Shown: positions 33,545-42,201 of the stretch, piece after piece
Layout of the letters: every line of letters begins with the position of its first letter
Numbering within the stretch: the first letter of the stretch is position 1
Assembly: GCA_947258755.1 (NCBI GenBank)
Contig: CAMYJO010000003.1
Location: 114,871-178,870, forward strand
From: an uncultured Gammaproteobacteria bacterium
GTDB lineage: Bacteria; Pseudomonadota; Gammaproteobacteria; JAADHQ01
Length of the DNA: 64,000 bases
Direction: 5' to 3'
Notes under the pieces: generated by a model
Seen by the model: the letters and a program-made list of their open reading frames with translations, nothing else
Told to the model about the DNA's origin: nothing
The model's database searches: none
Made by a program: the position numbers and the translations under genes

Positions 33545-34303
33545 TTATGTGTCCTGCTTAGCTTTATCTATCAGTGTACTGATAATATCCATCGGCAATG
33601 GAAAAACGATGGTATTACTGTGTTCACCAGCTATCTCTGTCAGCGTTTGCAGATAACGTAGCTGTAATGCCTGTGATTGTTGAGAAAGAATCTTGGCTGC
33701 TTCCAGCAACTTAACCGAGGCCTGCATTTCTCCCTCTGCATGAATGACCTTGGCACGCCGTGTACGCTCAGCCTCTGCCTGCTTGGCGATTGCCCTGATC
33801 ATACTTTCATCCAGATCAACATGTTTTATTTCGACGTTACTGACCTTGATACCCCAGGCATCGGTCTGTTTATCAAGAATGTTCTGCACATCAGCGTTCA
33901 GACGCTCGCGCTCAGATAACATTTCATCCAGTTCATGCTGACCCAACACCGAACGCAATGTCGTCTGCGCAAGCTGGCTGGTCGCCATATAATAGTTTTC
34001 CACCTGAATGATCGCCTTTTCGGGGTCTATCACACGGAAATACACCACTGCATTGACCTTGACGGAAACATTATCCTGGGAAATAACATCCTGACTGGGC
34101 ACATCCATGACGATGGTGCGCAAATCAACCCTGACCATCTGCTGAATAAACGGAATAATGATAATGAAGCCCGGTCCCTTAACTTTCCAAAAGCGGCCCA
34201 GCAGAAACACCACCCCACGCTCATATTCCCGCAGGATCTTGATGGCACTGAAAAGAAACAGCGCAACAAACGTTATTACAATATAGAGTGTATACAGTGT
34301 CAT
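33545..34303 (-). CDS. Slipin family SPFH/band 7 membrane protein
   Basis: The 252-residue protein resembles stomatin/slipin. A short N-terminal membrane helix (residues about 2-20) is followed by an SPFH domain (about 22-185) with [43 protein letters not shown] and ALRSVLGQ-type residues ([16 protein letters not shown]). A helical oligomerisation tail contains [20 protein letters not shown] 34303 comes 5 bp after the nfeD stop, with AGGAG inside the nfeD end, so translation is coupled. Slipin and NfeD form membrane microdomains together in many bacteria. Confidence 0.93.
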   Translation of the reverse strand: MTLYTLYIVITFVALFLFSAIKILREYERGVVFLLGRFWKVKGPGFIIIIPFIQQMVRVDLRTIVMDVPSQDVISQDNVSVKVNAVVYFRVIDPEKAIIQVENYYMATSQLAQTTLRSVLGQHELDEMLSERERLNADVQNILDKQTDAWGIKVSNVEIKHVDLDESMIRAIAKQAEAERTRRAKVIHAEGEMQASVKLLEAAKILSQQSQALQLRYLQTLTEIAGEHSNTIVFPLPMDIISTLIDKAKQDT

Positions 34304-34307
34304 GATC

Positions 34308-35684
34308 TTACTCCTGTGACGATGTGCTGACGGGTTTAACGTGTAGGATGAGTCCCTTGATACTGACAACCTCCACCGCTTGATCCTTTTGTAAAGGCAA
34401 GTCACTGGCCGCACGCCAGGTTTCGCCATGGATGGCCACCCGCCCTTCATGTTCGAAATCCTGTAATACGACAGCCTCACCACCCAGCAGTTCTTCAGCG
34501 CCGCTTACGACCGGCCTGCGTCTGGCCTTGATTGCCATGCCGACCACAAAGATAAACAACAACGCGCTACTAAGGGTGAAGGTAATAATTACAGAAAGAT
34601 CGATCCCCAGGCCCGGCACATCGGTGTCCATCAGAATGATGGAGCCAATGACAAATGCGACGGTGCCACCTATGCCGAGAATTCCAAAGCTCGGTTGAAA
34701 TGCCTCTCCTAACATCAACGCCACACCCAATAGAATCAGACCCATACCCGCATAATTGATCGGTAACAACTGAAATGAATACATCGCCAGCAACAAGGCG
34801 ATGGCGCCGACCGTACCCGGAACAATCGCACCGGGGTTGGAAAATTCCAATATCAGCCCATAGATGCCAAGCAACATCAGGATATAGGCGACATTCGGAT
34901 TGGTAATGACACTGAGCAAGCGACTACGCCAGTCCGGATTGATCTCACGCATCGTTAAGCCGGTCGTATCCAAGATGCGTTCACGCCCCTGAACATTGAC
35001 CTTGCGACCATTGATCTGCACCAGCAAATCAGCCATGCCGGTCGCAACAATATCAATGACATTCAGTTTCAGCGCTTCACTGGCCTGCAGACTGGCGGCC
35101 TCGCGCACCGCCTTTTCCGCCCACTCCTGGTTGCGTCCGCGCATTTCAGCCAGGCCACGAATATAGGCCACGGCGTCATTGATAATCTTGCTCTGCATAG
35201 GATCCTTCTTTGCAGTCTTCTCTGTTTTATCTTTATCAGCTTTTTTGTCCTTGTCAGTGACATCCGGCGGTGACAGACCACCAATCTTAACCGGTGTGGC
35301 TGCACCTAGATTGGTACCTGGCGCCATCGCCGCGATATGACTGGCATACAGAATATAGGTCCCTGCACTGGCGGCGCGTGAGCCGCTAGGGGCTACATAG
35401 GTGACGACCGGTACAGATGAATTGGTTATATGCTTGATGATCCCGCGCATGGCCGTATCCAGACCACCTGGTGTATCCATACGAATCACCACCAGCTCCG
35501 CCTGTTGTTGCGCGGCCTGATCCATTGCGCGCACAATATAGTCCTCCGTTGCCGGACCAATAGCATCGTCGATCAGCAGACGATACGCCACTCGATCTCC
35601 ATTCGCCGCGATCACCACTTGAGACAACAGTGCGGATACAAGCAACAACGCTGTAAAGGCTAATAATTTTATCGTATTGAACAT
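34308..35684 (-). CDS. NfeD family membrane serine protease (long form)
   Basis: Long NfeD proteins contain a ClpP-like serine protease and cleave stomatin/slipin C-termini. The 458 residues begin with a signal/anchor helix. The protease domain (about 30-250) holds [11 protein letters not shown] and [14 protein letters not shown], with the catalytic Ser in ASAGTY (near residue 105). Four or five membrane helices (about 255-385) and a C-terminal OB-fold (about 395-455, [12 protein letters not shown]) complete the long form. A lysine-rich insertion ([16 protein letters not shown]) separates protease segments. The slipin gene follows with coupled translation. Confidence 0.92.
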   Translation of the reverse strand: MFNTIKLLAFTALLLVSALLSQVVIAANGDRVAYRLLIDDAIGPATEDYIVRAMDQAAQQQAELVVIRMDTPGGLDTAMRGIIKHITNSSVPVVTYVAPSGSRAASAGTYILYASHIAAMAPGTNLGAATPVKIGGLSPPDVTDKDKKADKDKTEKTAKKDPMQSKIINDAVAYIRGLAEMRGRNQEWAEKAVREAASLQASEALKLNVIDIVATGMADLLVQINGRKVNVQGRERILDTTGLTMREINPDWRSRLLSVITNPNVAYILMLLGIYGLILEFSNPGAIVPGTVGAIALLLAMYSFQLLPINYAGMGLILLGVALMLGEAFQPSFGILGIGGTVAFVIGSIILMDTDVPGLGIDLSVIITFTLSSALLFIFVVGMAIKARRRPVVSGAEELLGGEAVVLQDFEHEGRVAIHGETWRAASDLPLQKDQAVEVVSIKGLILHVKPVSTSSQE

Positions 35685-35774
35685 ATCGAGATTCCTTAAC
35701 CACCTTGGTAAGCATAGTCAATGTACAGAATGCATGCGAGACCCTATCTACACAATTAGACCCTGCCTTCCTTA

Positions 35775-35816
35775 TTTATACGGGATACTGGCGCTATAAT
35801 TGATGATATAAATCAA
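35775..35816 (-). promoter_or_regulatory. Candidate FNR-type box and -10 for nfeD
   Basis: ATGAT-ATAA-ATCAA at 35803-35816 matches the FNR consensus TTGAT-N4-ATCAA at 9 of 10 positions. On the minus strand a TATAAA lies at 35780-35775, 29.5 bp from the box centre, which is the spacing of a class II FNR-activated promoter. Transcription would begin near 35768, about 84 bp before nfeD. The remaining 35685-36021 gap shows nothing else I can support. Confidence 0.55.
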
Positions 35817-36021
35817 TACTCTTTACTATTCTTTATAGGTATTTTGATAATAGTCCGGCTGGCGGAATGCTCTACCCGCAGCGACGGGAATATGACTTAT
35901 TTGCAGGTGATTAAGAAAACCCCGTTTACACAGCCAAAAGTGGTTAGATAGGCGTATGCCATAGTGTCGAGAATATGACAACTAATCAATAATCGACATC
36001 AGCAATGGTAAGTTTCAGGCA

Positions 36022-36507
36022 TTAATCCACTTTCACGTTTTTACGCTTGGCCTTTTCAATTTTGGGCAAGGTAAGATTCAGGATACCGTCCTTGAACTGC
36101 GCCTTGGCCTTATCCTCATCGACGTCTGCCGGCAGGGCCAGCGTTCTTGAATAGGAACCACGCGACATTTCACAGCGATAGTAGTCGCCCTTCTCTTCTT
36201 TCTCTTCATGGCTGGTACTACCCTTGATCGTAACCGAATTTTTGCTCACTGAAATATCCAGGTCTTTCTTGTCAACACCCGGCAATTCTGCCTTGACCAC
36301 AATTTCATTATCACGATCAATAATATCCACTGATGGTGACTTTCCTGCAAACGGCGCAGTTTTCTCGCCCCAGCTGGGCCACTCCAATTGAAAAGGACGC
36401 ATCCAGCCACGTGGGAAACGACTCTCAAACAACCGCTCCATTTCATCGAATGGACTCAGATAATGTGACTCTTTCCTTTTTTTGACTGCCTTCTTTTCTT
36501 TAGCCAT
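36022..36507 (-). CDS. Hsp20/alpha-crystallin family small heat-shock protein
   Basis: The 161-residue chaperone binds unfolding proteins without ATP. The alpha-crystallin domain spans about residues 55-150, with VDIIDRDNEIVVKAELPGVDKKDLDISV as its start (roughly 59-86). KDGILNLTLPK is the conserved terminal strand motif, followed by the basic tail KAKRKNVKV. The N-terminus is short and starts with a Lys-rich patch (AKEKKAVKKRK). A GGAGG ribosome-binding site precedes the ATG. I saw no clear sigma-32 promoter. The pcm gene ends 120 bp upstream on the same strand. Confidence 0.93.
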   Translation of the reverse strand: MAKEKKAVKKRKESHYLSPFDEMERLFESRFPRGWMRPFQLEWPSWGEKTAPFAGKSPSVDIIDRDNEIVVKAELPGVDKKDLDISVSKNSVTIKGSTSHEEKEEKGDYYRCEMSRGSYSRTLALPADVDEDKAKAQFKDGILNLTLPKIEKAKRKNVKVD

Positions 36508-36627
36508 GACTATTCCTCCTGTGTTGCTGTTAACCTATTTATGGCATTCTTGATCACAAATAAGGAAACATCGTAAAATCTTTCCCTTCATTAGTGCCGC
36601 TAATGCCAATCAAGTAATTCCTTAAAA

Positions 36628-37293
36628 CTACTTATCCTCAGTCACTAACGGTACAAAGGCCACGCCAAGAATGGAATCTGTTGATCTATGACCTTGTTGA
36701 TCTTTAGTAACCAGCATCAGTTCCTGATGCATATACGGCAAGCCAACTGGGACCACCATACGCCCGCCCGGTTTTAGCTGGCTGACCAGTGCTTGCGGGA
36801 TATGCGCTGCCGCCGCGGTAACGGTGATCGCATCAAATGGCGCCTTATCTTCCCAGCCATAATAGCCATTGGCACACATTGTCTCGACATTGTTATAACC
36901 CAAGGCCTGTAGCCTTGCCTTGGCTGACTCACAGAGCTCGGGAATCCTTTCAATACTGTAGACCTTCTTCGCCAATCTGGACAGGATCGCTGCCTGGTAT
37001 CCAGAGCCAGTACCGATCTCAAGCACGGTGCTTTCAGGTGTTAGATCCAGCAGGTCCGTCATTAGGGCAACGATATAGGGTTGCGAGATCGTTTGTCCGT
37101 AGCCGATTGGCAGGGGGCCGTTGTCATAGGCAAAGTCCTCTTCGATATCGCCGACAAATTTTTCCCGCACTACATCACCCATGGCCTGCATAACCCGCTC
37201 TGAAAAACGTTCCCTGCCGGTATACGAAGCAGTAAACTTCGCTTCATTCTCGATGTCCGTGAGCATACGCTTTATATTGGTTTTCCTGGCCAT
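36628..37293 (-). CDS. pcm: Protein-L-isoaspartate O-methyltransferase (cytoplasmic)
   Basis: Pcm repairs isoaspartyl residues in aged proteins by transferring a methyl group from SAM. The 221-residue protein has the family motifs: PLPIGYGQTISQPYIVALMTDLL (about residues 60-82), the SAM-binding VLEIGTGSGYQAAIL (about 91-105) and LKPGGRMVVPVG (about 175-186). There is no signal peptide. It begins 9 bp after the ahcY stop, so the SAH it produces could be removed by the co-expressed hydrolase. A second, exported homologue is at 47458. Confidence 0.95.
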   Translation of the reverse strand: MARKTNIKRMLTDIENEAKFTASYTGRERFSERVMQAMGDVVREKFVGDIEEDFAYDNGPLPIGYGQTISQPYIVALMTDLLDLTPESTVLEIGTGSGYQAAILSRLAKKVYSIERIPELCESAKARLQALGYNNVETMCANGYYGWEDKAPFDAITVTAAAAHIPQALVSQLKPGGRMVVPVGLPYMHQELMLVTKDQQGHRSTDSILGVAFVPLVTEDK

Positions 37294-37302
37294 AATCTAT
37301 TC

Positions 37303-38559
37303 CTAGGTCGTGCCCTCTTGCCATGAAGACAGGTAGTGTTGTTGCTCATCGGTCAGTTGATCGATATGGATATTCATCGCCGCCAGTTTCAGTTTAGCTA
37401 TTTCTTGATCGATACGGGCTGGCACGGTATGTACTTCATTGCTCAACTTGCCCTGCTGTTCAAGCAAGTAGATAGCCGATAACACCTGGTTGGCAAAGCT
37501 CATATCCATCACGGCTGACGGGTGACCCTCGGCGGCAGCCAGGTTGACTAGCCTACCTTCAGCTAGTAGACGTATTTTACGTCCATCTTGCATAACATAT
37601 TCATCAACAAATTCACGTGGCCGACTCTTTGCTGTACTCAGGGATTCCAATGCGGGTATGTTGATCTCGACATTAAAATGCCCGGCATTAGCCAGCACAC
37701 AGCCGTCCTTCATGACTTCCATATGCTGCTTGTCAATCGCATGTTTGTCGCCGGTGACCGTCAGTATGAAATCTGACTGTCTGGCCGCATCGAGTAAGGG
37801 CATGACTCGATAACCATCCATACTGGCCTCCAGTGCATGCAGTGGATCGACCTCGGCAACAATGACATCGGCGCCGTGACCCTTGGCACGTAGGGCCACG
37901 CCACGCCCGCACCAGCCGTAACCGACGACGGTAAAGGTCTTACCGGCTAGCAGGATATTGGTCGCGCGGATAATGCCATCCAGTGCGCTCTGACCGGTGC
38001 CGTAGCGGTTATCAAAAAAATGCTTGGTCATTGCGTCATTGACCGCAATGATCGGAAATTTGAGTGCCTTGTCGCGCGCCATCGCATGCAGGCGAATAAC
38101 GCCGGTTGTGGTTTCTTCGGTGCCACCGATCATCGCATCCAGTAGTTCGGTGCGGGTTTTGTGCATCTCACTGACCAGGTCGGCACCGTCATCCATCGTC
38201 ATAACGGGCCGATGATCGAGTGCGGCCTGGATATGCTGGTAATACACGTCATTGGACTCAGCACGAATGGCATAGACCGGGATCTTTTCATTTGCGACCA
38301 GGGCCGCAGCCACATCATCCTGTGTGCTTAATGGATTACTGGCGCATAACACCAGATCGGCACCTGCGGCCTTCAGGGCTCGAGCCAGGTTGGCGGTTTC
38401 TGTGGTGATATGTAAGCAGGCACTGATTCTGATACCGGCCAACGGTTGCTCGTCTGACAGACGTTGCATCAGACCCCTGATCACAGGCATCTCGGCTAGC
38501 GCCCATTCAATGCGCGATTGGCCACGTTGTGCCAGTGATGGATCCTTGATATCAGACAT
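37303..38559 (-). CDS. ahcY: Adenosylhomocysteinase (short-type)
   Basis: AhcY splits S-adenosylhomocysteine into homocysteine and adenosine and so relieves product inhibition of methyltransferases. The 418-residue protein has the substrate region [18 protein letters not shown] (near residue 42), [15 protein letters not shown] (near 130), [18 protein letters not shown] (near 165) and the NAD-binding [10 protein letters not shown] (near 198). Its C-terminus carries YLSSW. It lacks the roughly 40-residue insertion of the longer proteobacterial/eukaryotic form and thus resembles the short class known from archaea and Thermotoga. ATG 38559 is chosen; upstream codons to 38619 do not fit the family. 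pcm is co-transcribed. Confidence 0.94.
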   Translation of the reverse strand: MSDIKDPSLAQRGQSRIEWALAEMPVIRGLMQRLSDEQPLAGIRISACLHITTETANLARALKAAGADLVLCASNPLSTQDDVAAALVANEKIPVYAIRAESNDVYYQHIQAALDHRPVMTMDDGADLVSEMHKTRTELLDAMIGGTEETTTGVIRLHAMARDKALKFPIIAVNDAMTKHFFDNRYGTGQSALDGIIRATNILLAGKTFTVVGYGWCGRGVALRAKGHGADVIVAEVDPLHALEASMDGYRVMPLLDAARQSDFILTVTGDKHAIDKQHMEVMKDGCVLANAGHFNVEINIPALESLSTAKSRPREFVDEYVMQDGRKIRLLAEGRLVNLAAAEGHPSAVMDMSFANQVLSAIYLLEQQGKLSNEVHTVPARIDQEIAKLKLAAMNIHIDQLTDEQQHYLSSWQEGTT

Positions 38560-38675
38560 TGAAGCACCTTGGAATGACAATGTTAAATTTGTATATAAAT
38601 TATAACGTTTGCACAACAAGTTAATATTGATCTACAGCAACTAAGCAAGCTTCCTTGAGCAACATAGTGATCTGA

Positions 38676-39482
38676 CTACGGCATATGCTTATCTATGAAT
38701 GCACGTATTGACTGCTGATAAGCAGGCTGACTTAACAAAAAGCCATTATTATGATCGCCTTTCATTTTGACCAATTGTTTCGGTTCAACGGCGGCATTAA
38801 ACAGTTTTTCGCCGATATGGAACGGAATAATCTCATCCTCCGGGCTATGCAAGAGCAACAATGGACAATCTATTTTCTTGATCCTGTCCATTGAATTAAA
38901 GCGGTAACGGAAGATAAATAGCCGGTATATGATTGGAAAAAGAGTTTTCGCCATGTCACGTGCAGAGCTGAAGGTCGATTCCAGTATCAATGCAGCCGGT
39001 TGAACATCAGCGGCCAGCCGGGTTGCGACCGACCCGCCGAGCGAACGTCCAAATATAATAATGTTGTTTTTATCGACCCCTCTTTCCCCGGTCAGGTAAT
39101 GCCAGGCGGCATCGGCATCCCGATATAGCCCTGCTTCATCGGGATCGCCCTGACTCTTGCCGTAACCCCGGTAATCGATAATCAAAACATTCAGGCCCAG
39201 ACGATGAAAGATAGCGATCGATGCGCCACGGTGAGAAATATTGCCGGCGTTGCCATGGAAAAATAGCAATACCTTGTTCGAGTCTTTACGTGGAATATAC
39301 CAGCCATGTAATTGTATGTTATCAGACGTGGTCAGATTGACGTCCTGATAATCCAGTCCCCAGTCCTCAGGTGTTTGCTCCAATTGGGCATAAGGAAAAA
39401 AGATCATTGACGATTGCTGTATAAACATAAAGCCATTAAATACCAACAAGGCAACGAGGGTCGTTGAAATGAGGGTCGTCAT
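38676..39482 (-). CDS. Alpha/beta hydrolase with N-terminal membrane anchor (ABHD13/17-like)
   Basis: After one N-terminal helix (residues about 3-24), the protein has the alpha/beta hydrolase fold. The oxyanion region is LLFFHGNAGNISHR (near 75) and the nucleophile elbow GRSLGGSVA (Ser near 143). The acid lies in HSPEDEIIPF and the catalytic His in KGDHNNGF. It resembles the ABHD13/17-like serine hydrolases; substrate is unknown. Start choice is uncertain between ATG 39482 and GTG 39494. The start overlaps or abuts the stop of the kinase fusion gene upstream, so they are an operon. Confidence 0.83.
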   Translation of the reverse strand: MTTLISTTLVALLVFNGFMFIQQSSMIFFPYAQLEQTPEDWGLDYQDVNLTTSDNIQLHGWYIPRKDSNKVLLFFHGNAGNISHRGASIAIFHRLGLNVLIIDYRGYGKSQGDPDEAGLYRDADAAWHYLTGERGVDKNNIIIFGRSLGGSVATRLAADVQPAALILESTFSSARDMAKTLFPIIYRLFIFRYRFNSMDRIKKIDCPLLLLHSPEDEIIPFHIGEKLFNAAVEPKQLVKMKGDHNNGFLLSQPAYQQSIRAFIDKHMP

Positions 39483-39487
39483 TTTTT

Positions 39488-41083
39488 TCAGCACGGCGGG
39501 CTTGTCGCCGTCTGCGCATACGCAGTCGACCTGATCCTGCTTATCAATGCGTTAACGTCATAGGGCTGCTCGGTATCAATGTTGATGGCAAAGCCCTGTT
39601 CATCTTCATGCAGTGCTTGCCAGTGCAGCAACTGCTGTTCAAGGATCTCCAGATTGGCATCGGATGCATCGTGCTTGCGCTCCATAATACGTCTGCGCAG
39701 GGTCTCAGGCTTTGCGCTGAATTCGAGAATAATATAAGACACCTGCTTCTGTTCCGCTAACTGCTGGAATATTGAGCGTTGTTGATACTTCAGGTTGGCG
39801 GCATCGACGATGACCGTATAGCCTGCATCGAGGATAGTCGCGGCCTGCTCCAGCAATCTCGCATAGGTCTGTTGTGTCGCTTCAGCAGTGTATATCCCCT
39901 CACCGCTTTTAGCCGTCGCACTCTGATCCGCACTGAGACCGAACAGTCGCTTACGTTCCACATCCGATCGAATGCGAATCGCGCCCAGCATTTCCAGCAA
40001 GGGTTGGGTCTCGGTCGTCTTGCCCGATGCCGATAGGCCCCGGGTAATGATCAGCTGTGGCATCGACGGGCGGATATAACTTTTAGCCAAATGCAGATAG
40101 CCGTCAAAATCCTGTACTGCCTCATCGGCCTGCTGCTGACTGATACCTTCCTGCGCAGCGCGAATAGCATCGACCTTGGCGCGCACCATGGCACGATAAA
40201 CCAGATAAAACCTCAATACAGCAATGCCGGCATAATCGCCGGTGTGTTGTAGATAGGCATTGAGGAAGCGTTGTGCCAGTTGCGCCTGTTGACGATCCTG
40301 TAGGTCCATAACCAGAAAGGCCACCTCACTGATGACATCGATCCAGCGCAGGTTCGGATTAAATTCAAGACAATCGAATGCAAGTGGTTGGCCTTGATAC
40401 CAGGCCAGGTTACGCAGATGCATGTCGCCATGACATTCACGAATATAGCCGTCGGCCTTACGTTGTAATAAAACCGGTTTCAGACTCGAATACATCGATT
40501 CACTCCAGCTTTGCAGTTCGTCCAGAATCTCAAGGTCAGCACGCCCCTCGATGCGTTCCCGGATCTGCGCAAAGTTTTCCAACACTGGCTGTAAAACCTG
40601 CTCAGGATCTCCATAGGCCATGTCCCTACCGGCGACGGCGATCGAAGCGTGAAAAGTGGCGACCATCCGTGCTATGGCATCTATCTTGTTAAACTGCAGG
40701 TCGCCGCGCGCCAATGCGCGATCCAGCTGTGCCTCCTGTGGAAACTGGCGCATCTTGACCGCATATTCGATGACATCACCGCCAGCCTGTAGCGAGGGAT
40801 CGGCCTCTGTGCCATATATGGGTACCACATCCAGATAAATACCGGGCGCCAGGCGTGCATTCAGGCGTAATTCCTCATCACAATAAAAATGTCTTTTTTC
40901 GAGGGTGGAGAAATCAAGAAAACCCAGATCTACCGGTTTTTTGATCTTGTAGGCATACTCACCGGTCAGGATGATCCAGGAAATATGGGTCTCCAGCAGC
41001 TGGCATTGTATGACTTCATGGTCATACACAGCCGGGTCCATCAGGGACTCAATCAGTAGCGCTTGTGACGTAGACTGTTTCAT
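39488..41083 (-). CDS. Fusion of aminoglycoside-phosphotransferase-like domain and P-loop kinase
   Basis: The 531-residue protein joins two kinase-type domains. The N-terminal half (about 20-330) is APH/choline-kinase-like, with ECHGDMHLRNLAWYQGQPLAFDCLEFN as the catalytic HxD and metal-binding region, at roughly 213-239. The C-terminal half (about 345-515) is a zeta-toxin/AAA33-type P-loop kinase with RGLSASGKTT. This architecture is widespread in environmental bacteria, where the substrate is unknown. It is not evidence of antibiotic resistance. The start is divergent from the host-attachment gene, 302 bp apart. Confidence 0.87.
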   Translation of the reverse strand: MKQSTSQALLIESLMDPAVYDHEVIQCQLLETHISWIILTGEYAYKIKKPVDLGFLDFSTLEKRHFYCDEELRLNARLAPGIYLDVVPIYGTEADPSLQAGGDVIEYAVKMRQFPQEAQLDRALARGDLQFNKIDAIARMVATFHASIAVAGRDMAYGDPEQVLQPVLENFAQIRERIEGRADLEILDELQSWSESMYSSLKPVLLQRKADGYIRECHGDMHLRNLAWYQGQPLAFDCLEFNPNLRWIDVISEVAFLVMDLQDRQQAQLAQRFLNAYLQHTGDYAGIAVLRFYLVYRAMVRAKVDAIRAAQEGISQQQADEAVQDFDGYLHLAKSYIRPSMPQLIITRGLSASGKTTETQPLLEMLGAIRIRSDVERKRLFGLSADQSATAKSGEGIYTAEATQQTYARLLEQAATILDAGYTVIVDAANLKYQQRSIFQQLAEQKQVSYIILEFSAKPETLRRRIMERKHDASDANLEILEQQLLHWQALHEDEQGFAINIDTEQPYDVNALISRIRSTAYAQTATSPPC

Positions 41084-41304
41084 TATTCAGGTGCTTATGG
41101 CTCCCCCACTACAAGCATAGCCTTTTAATCGAACCTGACTGCTATCATTTCAGTTTAGTCATTTCCAGACTAAGCACTGCTCCTAATAAATGATCTGCGC
41201 GTTTAATATTCTTTAACAAACAATGCCTAATGAACAACACTGAGCAGATCGGGCTATATCAGTATAAGCATTGACTACAATGAGGCTAGCTGAACTGAAT
41301 ATCA

Positions 41305-41345
41305 TTGATTTGTATCAATACAGCGTATTATATATTCGATATATT
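41305..41345 (+). promoter_or_regulatory. Perfect FNR-type box and -10 for the attachment-protein gene
   Basis: TTGAT-TTGT-ATCAA at 41305-41318 matches the FNR consensus at all ten conserved positions. TATATT at 41340-41345 lies 28.5 bp from the box centre, close to a class II FNR promoter geometry. Transcription would begin near 41353, about 33 bp before the ATG at 41386, which has a GGAGA ribosome-binding site. The rest of the 41084-41304 gap must hold the promoter of the divergent kinase gene; none was identified. Confidence 0.68.
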
Positions 41346-41385
41346 TATTACTAATACTTAACGATATTATCGCTGGAGAATAATA

Positions 41386-41832
41386 ATGGAAAACATTTGG
41401 GTCCTGGTTGCCGATAGCAGTCGCGCTCGACTTTTCGTTGCGGCTTCGCGTACATCACCACTAACTGAATTTGAAGCCCTGTCGCATGCGCAAGGAAAAC
41501 AACATGAACAAAAAATGACATCCGACATGCCGGGTAGCCAGTCCGGCTCCGATGGTAGACATCATTCCGTTGGTAGCGAGACTGACCCGAAGAAATATGA
41601 ATCCATCCAGTTTGCCAAGCAGATTTCTAAACACCTGGAAGATGCGCGCAACAAACATATCTTTACCCAACTGGTCATGGTAGCAGCGCCGGCATTTCTT
41701 GGCGTGTTACGCGAGCAACTGACGCCGAATGTATCAAAGTTGGTTACATTGGAGCTAGACAAGAATCTTAGCCAGAACAACGCAGAAGACATCCGCAAGC
41801 ATCTACCGGATCGTTTACCTGGCAAAAGCTAA
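41386..41832 (+). CDS. Host-attachment-protein family (baeRF-like)
   Basis: The family was named for an Agrobacterium protein required for attachment to plant cells, but most members have no known function and resemble archaeal-eukaryotic release-factor-like folds. The 148-residue protein begins WVLVADSSRARLFVA, typical of the family. QGKQHEQKMTSDMPGSQSGSDGRH follows at about residues 36-59. The C-terminal half contains FTQLVMVAAPAFLGVLREQL and the terminal EDIRKHLP. Expression appears to be tied to the FNR-type promoter upstream. No partner gene is adjacent. Confidence 0.86.
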   Translation: MENIWVLVADSSRARLFVAASRTSPLTEFEALSHAQGKQHEQKMTSDMPGSQSGSDGRHHSVGSETDPKKYESIQFAKQISKHLEDARNKHIFTQLVMVAAPAFLGVLREQLTPNVSKLVTLELDKNLSQNNAEDIRKHLPDRLPGKS

Positions 41833-41888
41833 AACCGACTAATCTGTCTTTGTGCTCGATCTAATTCTAAAGAGTCTCTGATTATTTA

Positions 41889-42054
41889 GTCATTGCGAGC
41901 TTTTGCCAGGACGACCTTATGTCGCGCGGACCACGGAAGGCCGTGAGCGACGCAGCGCGGCAATCCAAAGGGCCATTCGTGAAGTGAAATATATAATCGG
42001 CCTGTAACTACATGATTCTACTTAACAGGTTGCCACGCTATCGCTCGCAATGAC
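41889..42054. mobile_element. MITE-like palindromic element with GTCATTGCGAGC ends
   Basis: The element is 166 bp long with perfect 12-bp terminal inverted repeats: GTCATTGCGAGC at 41889-41900 and GCTCGCAATGAC at 42043-42054. Internally, GAGCGACGCAGCGCGGCAATCC-like sequence (two pieces, about 41942-41966) is related to the right arm GGTTGCCACGCTATCGC. The motif TTGCGAGC...GGCAATCC is familiar from dispersed repeats in many proteobacteria. No coding capacity is present. Only one copy is seen in the window. Flanking target duplications are not obvious. Confidence 0.72.
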
Positions 42055-42201
42055 ATGTAATTTTAAATTAACCAAGGGCTACCTAATTAATAATCATAGT
42101 GCATGGCTGGAATTTCGATCATGCTTAACTTAATATAAGTTAGATAGCTCAGATTGTTTCAATCGCCAATGACATAGTTTCTACGGGTGGAGGTTAGCAA
42201 T

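Noticed and set aside
36508-36627. Sigma-32 promoter before hsp20
   Set aside because: No CTTGAA/CCCCAT pair with correct spacing was found.
38560-38675. SAH riboswitch upstream of ahcY
   Set aside because: The leader is AT-rich and short; I could not build the paired elements of a known SAH aptamer.
39488-41083. Aminoglycoside resistance gene
   Set aside because: The APH-like half belongs to a fused two-kinase family of unknown substrate that is common in environmental genomes.
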